From: Pigmentiphaga litoralis
GTDB lineage: Bacteria > Pseudomonadota > Gammaproteobacteria > Burkholderiales > Burkholderiaceae_B
Assembly (NCBI RefSeq): GCF_014651835.1
Contig: NZ_BMXQ01000001.1
Location: forward strand, 2,308,801-2,372,800
DNA: 64,000 nucleotides
Reading direction: 5' to 3'
The notes beneath the pieces are model-generated. The model was given only the letters and a program-made list of their open reading frames with translations. It ran no database searches and was not told the DNA's origin. The translations under genes and the position numbers were made by a program. Below, piece by piece: positions 60,086 through 64,000 of this stretch (positions are counted from its first letter, which is position 1; every line of letters starts with the position of its first letter).

Positions 60086-60214
60086 TCAGTCTTTCTTTGG
60101 CACCTTGATGGGGGTGGCGCCCGGCTTCAGGGGCGTCCCGGACGGCTTGGGCGCCGGTGCTTTCTTCGGTTTCTTGGTTTCTTTATTGCCGCGCTTTTGT
60201 TCTTTGGCTGCCAT
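60086..60214 (-). CDS. small Lys/Pro-rich basic protein
   Basis: A 42-residue protein M-A-A-K-E-Q-K-R-G-N-K-E-T-K-K-P-K-K-A-P followed by a Pro-rich tail ending I-K-V-P-K-K-D. The opening K-R-G-N-K-E-x-K-K-P-K-K is one I recall from a widespread family of tiny hypothetical proteins in beta- and gammaproteobacteria. AGGAA precedes the ATG at 60214, and the frame extends upstream without protein character. High charge suggests nucleic-acid or ribosome association, but this is only inference. It stands alone next to the glucan synthase. Confidence 0.6.
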   Translation of the reverse strand: MAAKEQKRGNKETKKPKKAPAPKPSGTPLKPGATPIKVPKKD

Positions 60215-60450
60215 GATGCGTTCCTGCTGGTTGGACTCGACGTGCGTTTGCATGCGAAGAATGCTGGGTCTGCCGGGCGCGAGGCGCGGCAGACTTGCCG
60301 AGAAAGGATCTACCAGACGCTGGGAGTGACCAGCGGGAAGCGGAGTTTGAGGGCCATTCGGTAGGCCCACTGTAGGCTGCTCATCCACACTTCACAAGAA
60401 CCGTTGCCGATGCAGACAATTGGGCGCGGCGGCGCTTGCCTGGCGCAGTC

Positions 60451-62208
60451 TCACTGGCACGTGAAGCTCGCCGCATCATTGATGTCGCCCGTGCCCTTGT
60501 AGCGGGTCTGCTTTGGGTACGGGCACAGCGGCCGGGTGCGCGACGCCACGTTGAAGTAGCCCGGGTTGGAGGCGGCTGCGACGATGCTGTCAGGCGCCGT
60601 GCCCTTTTCCACCCAGTTGACCAGCGGCGTCAACGCGTCGAACGCATCCGTGGCCGGCCCGCCCGAACAATGGTTCATGCCGGGCACGACAAACAGACGC
60701 GCAAAGCTGGATACGTCACGGTTCGAGGCGCCCAGGGCGTTGTAGTAGTCGATCGTGTCCTGCACCGAGAACGATGTGTCGCTGCCGCCGTGGTACAGGA
60801 TCAGCTTGCCGCCGCGCTCGCTGAAAGGCGACAAGGCAGTCGATTCGGCGAACATGTATTGCGCCGCCGACTGGGAGTAGATGCCCGAACGTGCATACAC
60901 CTTGGGCGCATCCACATCGAAGTTGTAGTTGAGCGCGTAGTTGACGACGCCGGACGTGGGTACCGGCACGGGCGGGGTCGTGAACAGCAAGGGGTTGGAC
61001 ACCGCGAACACCAGCTTGGTCGAGTTGTTGACGGCCGACGCATACGAGCCCAGCCACCAGGAACGCCATCCCTGGTTGTAGGTGGTGCCGGACTGGCCGC
61101 TGATGCCGGCGTCCCACGGCCATGTGTTGTACAGCACCTGGCCTTGGGAGTTGCGCGCGCCGGCCAGCGCCTTGTTCAGGGCAGTCAGTTGCGCCGGCAA
61201 CAGGCAGGCGTCGGTTTTTGCGCCCGTGCATTGCAACTTGTCCATTTCGGGTTTGACCACGGCGTTGGTGCATGCCGGCATGTTGTCGACGATGCCATCC
61301 TTCAAGCCATCCAGGCCGTCACACGCGGCCAGCACGCCATTGCGCACCAGCATCAGGTCGGGATCGGTGAAGGTCTTGTTGATGGCGGGCGCGCCGGTGG
61401 TGTCGAACAGGTTCTGCGACCGTGCCAGCGCAGCAAAGGTCTGCGACACGTTGATGCCGTCGACGCTTGCCAGGGGCAGGTGATATCCCGGGTCCCCCGC
61501 GACGATGCCATCGAAATAGGTGGGAAAGCGCTGCGACAGGATCATGGCTTCGCGCCCGCCTTCCGAGCAGCCCATGAAGTAGGACTTGTCGGGCCCCTTG
61601 CCAAAGTACTTCGACACCAGCGCCTTGCCGACCCGCGCGGTTTCGTCCAGCGAGTTGAAGCCGAAGTCGATGCGTGCCTGCGGGTCCAGGCCGAAGGCCG
61701 CCGTGCCGCCCGCCGCGGCCACGGTGTTGACGGCGTTATCGTGACCGCTGTCGGTGCCCAGCGTGACATAGCCCAGCGACAGCAGGGTCTTGCCGTCCTG
61801 CGCCGTGGCATTGACCGGATCGACGACGGTGCCGTTGATGCCCCCGCCGCCGCCCATGTACAGCCGGCCGCTCCAGGTGGTGGGCATCCGCACGCGGAAC
61901 TTGATGGCGTAGGGCTGGCCGTCGACGCCGGTGCGTTCGTTGATCATGCCGTTGACCAGGCAGTGTTCGGCGACGGTGGCCGTGGCGGGCGTAAAGGTCG
62001 CGCCGGTGATGCGGGTCGTGGCGTTGGGAAAGCCTGTGGCGCTGGCAAGCGCGGCGCACGAGGCGGCGGTCGGGACGCTCGCGCCCGGTCCCTGCCCTGC
62101 ACCGGGTGGCGCCGGATCGTCATCGCCGCCACAGGCAGCGACCGCCAGCGTGGCGGCAAGGACGACCGACAGACTCAATCCTTTTCTTGCGATGTCATGG
62201 CGACTCAT
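60451..62208 (-). CDS. tannase/feruloyl esterase family lipoprotein
   Basis: A 585-residue protein with a lipoprotein signal (lipobox L-A-V-A-A-C-G-G-D near residue 26), so it is anchored at the membrane facing outward. The Ser nucleophile lies in F-M-G-C-S-E-G-G-R-E near residue 212, the Asp in Y-H-G-G-S-D-T-S near residue 478 and the His in N-H-C-S-G-G near residue 518, with the paired Cys residues typical of the tannase family next to Ser and His. Family members split gallate, ferulate or terephthalate esters. The start at 62208 has a GGAAG site. A Bug gene lies 80 bp upstream on the same strand, so an aromatic acid released by the esterase could be the receptor's ligand. Confidence 0.87.
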   Translation of the reverse strand: MSRHDIARKGLSLSVVLAATLAVAACGGDDDPAPPGAGQGPGASVPTAASCAALASATGFPNATTRITGATFTPATATVAEHCLVNGMINERTGVDGQPYAIKFRVRMPTTWSGRLYMGGGGGINGTVVDPVNATAQDGKTLLSLGYVTLGTDSGHDNAVNTVAAAGGTAAFGLDPQARIDFGFNSLDETARVGKALVSKYFGKGPDKSYFMGCSEGGREAMILSQRFPTYFDGIVAGDPGYHLPLASVDGINVSQTFAALARSQNLFDTTGAPAINKTFTDPDLMLVRNGVLAACDGLDGLKDGIVDNMPACTNAVVKPEMDKLQCTGAKTDACLLPAQLTALNKALAGARNSQGQVLYNTWPWDAGISGQSGTTYNQGWRSWWLGSYASAVNNSTKLVFAVSNPLLFTTPPVPVPTSGVVNYALNYNFDVDAPKVYARSGIYSQSAAQYMFAESTALSPFSERGGKLILYHGGSDTSFSVQDTIDYYNALGASNRDVSSFARLFVVPGMNHCSGGPATDAFDALTPLVNWVEKGTAPDSIVAAASNPGYFNVASRTRPLCPYPKQTRYKGTGDINDAASFTCQ

Positions 62209-62288
62209 GGCGACTTCCAACGTGAAGGGGAAACAGGGAACGGCGGGGCAAGGTATGGCGGGGACAACGAACGGCAGGACCGTGGCGC

Positions 62289-63344
62289 TTACTCGACGCC
62301 GACACCGGCGTCACGCACGATGCGGGTCCACTTGGGAACATCGGACTGGATCAGTCCGGCAAAGTCGGCCTGCGAGCCAGGCATCATTTCGATGCCCACC
62401 GCCATGAACTTTTCATGGGTGGACGGGCGTTTCAGCATGGCTTGCACGGCGGCATTGAGGGTGTCGGCCACCGCTTGAGGAATGCCCTTGGGCGCCGCCA
62501 GGCCGAACCACACCGTCATCGAAAAGCCCGGCACGATCTCGTTCAGCGCCGGCAGGTCGGGCATGATTTCGGTGCGCGTCTCACCGGTGGACGCCAGTGC
62601 GCGCAGGCGGCCGGACTGCACGTAGGGAAGCGTGGACGTGCCGCCTTCGAACATGATGTCGATCTGCCCGCCCAGCAGGTCGTTCATGGCGGGCGCGCTG
62701 CCCTTGTAGGGCACATGCAGCAGGTCGGTGCCGGTGCGCAGCTTGAAGAGTTCGCCCGCCAGATGGTGCGTGCCACCGCGGCCCAGGCTGCCGTAGGTCA
62801 GCGTGCCGGGCTTGGACTTGGCCAGCGCGACCAGGTCCTGCACGGACTTGACCGGCACGGCGCTGTTCACCACCAGGTAGAACGGGGTGGAAAACAAGGT
62901 GGCGATCGGCGTCAGGTCGCGCGTCGGATCCGTGCGCAGATCCTTGGTGGTGAGGGGATTCAGGATCATCCCGGTCTGGGACGTGACCAGCAGCGTGTAG
63001 CCGTCCGGTGCGGCGCGCGCGGCGGCATCCATGCCGATGGCCTGGTTGGCGCCCGACCGGTTCTCGACCACGACCGGCTGCTTGAGGCGGGCCGCCAGGT
63101 CGTCCGCCAACGTGCGCGTGAACGTGTCGACCAGGCCGCCCGGTGTATAGGGCACGATGATCTTGATGAGGCGTTCCGGATAGGGGCCAGGGGACTGGCC
63201 AGGGGACTGGCCGGCACTGGTCTGCGCGGTGGCGGTGAAGGACAACGACCCCAACGCTATCGCGGCCCCCGCTGCGGCGACTGCCACGCCGACGCGACGG
63301 CGCGCCCTGCCCGCGTCCGACATTGCCGGGCGAACCTGTTTCAT
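62289..63344 (-). CDS. Bug/TctC family solute receptor
   Basis: A 351-residue receptor with a long Arg-rich head (A-G-R-A-R-R-R-V-G-V) before the hydrophobic core, so Sec or Tat export are both possible. After the cleavage region comes a short repeat G-Q-S-P-G-Q-S-P encoded by a perfect 12-bp tandem duplication (63187-63210). Family marks are I-I-V-P-Y-T-P-G-G-L-V-D, H-V-P-Y-K-G-S and P-D-L-P-A-L-N-E-I. GGAGGAGG precedes the ATG at 63344; the frame is open to 63536 but without such a site. It is upstream of the tannase-family gene, probably one operon. Confidence 0.9.
   Translation of the reverse strand: MKQVRPAMSDAGRARRRVGVAVAAAGAAIALGSLSFTATAQTSAGQSPGQSPGPYPERLIKIIVPYTPGGLVDTFTRTLADDLAARLKQPVVVENRSGANQAIGMDAAARAAPDGYTLLVTSQTGMILNPLTTKDLRTDPTRDLTPIATLFSTPFYLVVNSAVPVKSVQDLVALAKSKPGTLTYGSLGRGGTHHLAGELFKLRTGTDLLHVPYKGSAPAMNDLLGGQIDIMFEGGTSTLPYVQSGRLRALASTGETRTEIMPDLPALNEIVPGFSMTVWFGLAAPKGIPQAVADTLNAAVQAMLKRPSTHEKFMAVGIEMMPGSQADFAGLIQSDVPKWTRIVRDAGVGVE
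63187..63210. repeat. 12-bp tandem duplication in a Bug gene
   Basis: CCAGGGGACTGG occurs twice head to tail and encodes the repeated G-Q-S-P at the mature N-terminus of the receptor. Confidence 0.9.
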
Positions 63345-63663
63345 GCCTCCTCCTTCGGGATCGAGACGTCCCTTGATCGGCAAGGGCGGCAACGGGGTCA
63401 GAACGCGGGTGTTGACCCAGCGTGAGCGGCGTTGCGCGGATGCCGGGGCAAAATATAAGTCCGCTTGATATAAACCGCTATTACATACTTTCCCTTGGTT
63501 GAGCGGGCATGGCGCATGCGCAGGGGCGTCGCCCAAAGATTCATCCTGCTTAAACCTTTCGGCCCGTCACCTCGACTATGCTCTACCCTCGCCCGCGATC
63601 CTGCCGGGGTGCGCCGCCGTCGTCGACGGAGCGCTCGACTCCCGCCGCAATAAGACGAGGACC
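63345..63663. other. divergent promoter region
   Basis: The spacer between the Bug gene and the efflux lipoprotein gene. The only notable part is an AT-rich block at about 63450-63490 (several TATA-like words on both strands), probably holding promoters for one or both directions. No gene or clear operator is seen. Confidence 0.45.
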
Positions 63664-64000
63664 ATGAGACTTTCCCGATTATCCGGGGCGGTAACGCTGC
63701 CCCTGTGCCTTGTGCTGGCCGGCTGCAGCCTGACCCGTCCGCCGGCCGCGGTGCCCCCGCCTGTTCCCGCCCAGTGGAATGCGCCGCTACCGCCACCCGG
63801 ACCGGCCGCGCCGCCGTTGCCGGTCGGGTCGATCCCGGCATTGACCGACTGGTGGCGGCAGCTGAACGATCCCCTGCTCGACCGCCTGATCGCGGCGGCG
63901 CAGACCGAAAGCCCCACCATTGCCAGCGCCGCGGCGCGCATTGCCGAAGCCCGCGCAACGCGGGTGCAAAGCGGCGCGGCCCTGCTGCCCAGCCTGGATG
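63664..64000 (+). CDS. RND efflux outer-membrane lipoprotein (NodT family), 3' truncated
   Basis: Only the first 112 residues are inside the window. A lipoprotein signal with lipobox L-V-L-A-G-C-S-L near residue 21 is followed by a Pro-rich linker and W-W-R-Q-L-N-D-P-L-L-D-R-L-I-A-A-A near residue 62. This is the standard opening of TolC-like NodT/OprM outer-membrane channels (W-W-x-x-F/L-x-D-P-x-L). GAGGA precedes the ATG. The periplasmic and inner-membrane partners would lie beyond the window. Confidence 0.88.
   Translation, partial: MRLSRLSGAVTLPLCLVLAGCSLTRPPAAVPPPVPAQWNAPLPPPGPAAPPLPVGSIPALTDWWRQLNDPLLDRLIAAAQTESPTIASAAARIAEARATRVQSGAALLPSLD

Overview
The window is a GC-rich piece of a bacterial chromosome, most like a betaproteobacterium of the Alcaligenaceae (Bordetella / Achromobacter / Pigmentiphaga type). 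That placement is inferred from the very large number of Bug/TctC-type periplasmic solute receptors (eleven here), the DUF2868/DUF3482 GTPase pair and the overall gene style; no rRNA or marker gene fixes the genus. I see no rRNA, CRISPR array, intact insertion sequence or prophage. There is one tRNA gene, tRNA-Lys(CTT). All readings are by eye and no database search was run.

Layout. 1-4.8 kb: two tandem paralogous alpha/beta hydrolases (the first cut by the window edge), an anchored SGNH-type protein, and a divergent MFS exporter/TetR pair with two matching operators between them. 4.9-11.7 kb: a catabolic cluster that fits racemic sulfolactate degradation (suyA, suyB, slcC-like and comC-like dehydrogenases, two Bug receptors) with a divergent GntR/HutC regulator. 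11.8-14.8 kb: a DUF2868 membrane protein and a DUF3482 GTPase. 15-16.3 kb: a Bug receptor, tRNA-Lys(CTT) and a strong terminator.

16.3-24.8 kb is a patchy zone: a DUF1971 cupin, a LigJ-like amidohydrolase with Bug receptors and a LysR regulator, a glutamine-rich secreted protein beside an LprI-domain protein, and three decayed gene ends (unidentified, amidohydrolase, EAL domain). 24.8-28.8 kb: FMN reductase, Asp-nucleophile hydrolase, LLM monooxygenase and Bug receptor, with a convergent MarR gene. 28.9-33.3 kb: a DCC-family protein, then an M20 peptidase / periplasmic CxxC protein / ABC ATPase / FtsX-like permease operon that looks metal-related. 33.4-38.5 kb: LysR, Bug, a LeuC/LeuD-type hydro-lyase and another Bug. 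38.6-41.9 kb: MarR, Rieske oxygenase and a divergent secreted hydrolase around tandem MarR-type sites. 42-47.8 kb: esterase/Bug with divergent LysR, a LuxR-type protein with a degenerate receiver, a saccharopine-dehydrogenase-like protein behind a 42-bp dyad, and a DUF2934 protein.

48-51 kb holds a complete tctCBA tricarboxylate transporter, the only one whose TctA/TctB membrane parts are present. 51.3-59.9 kb is a single 2853-codon cyclic beta-1,2-glucan synthase with its own terminator. 60-64 kb: a tiny Lys/Pro-rich protein, a tannase-family lipoprotein, a Bug receptor, and the start of an outer-membrane efflux lipoprotein running off the end.

The recurring design is regulator + Bug receptor + one to four catabolic enzymes. 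This suggests many narrow uptake-and-degradation modules that share few membrane permeases.
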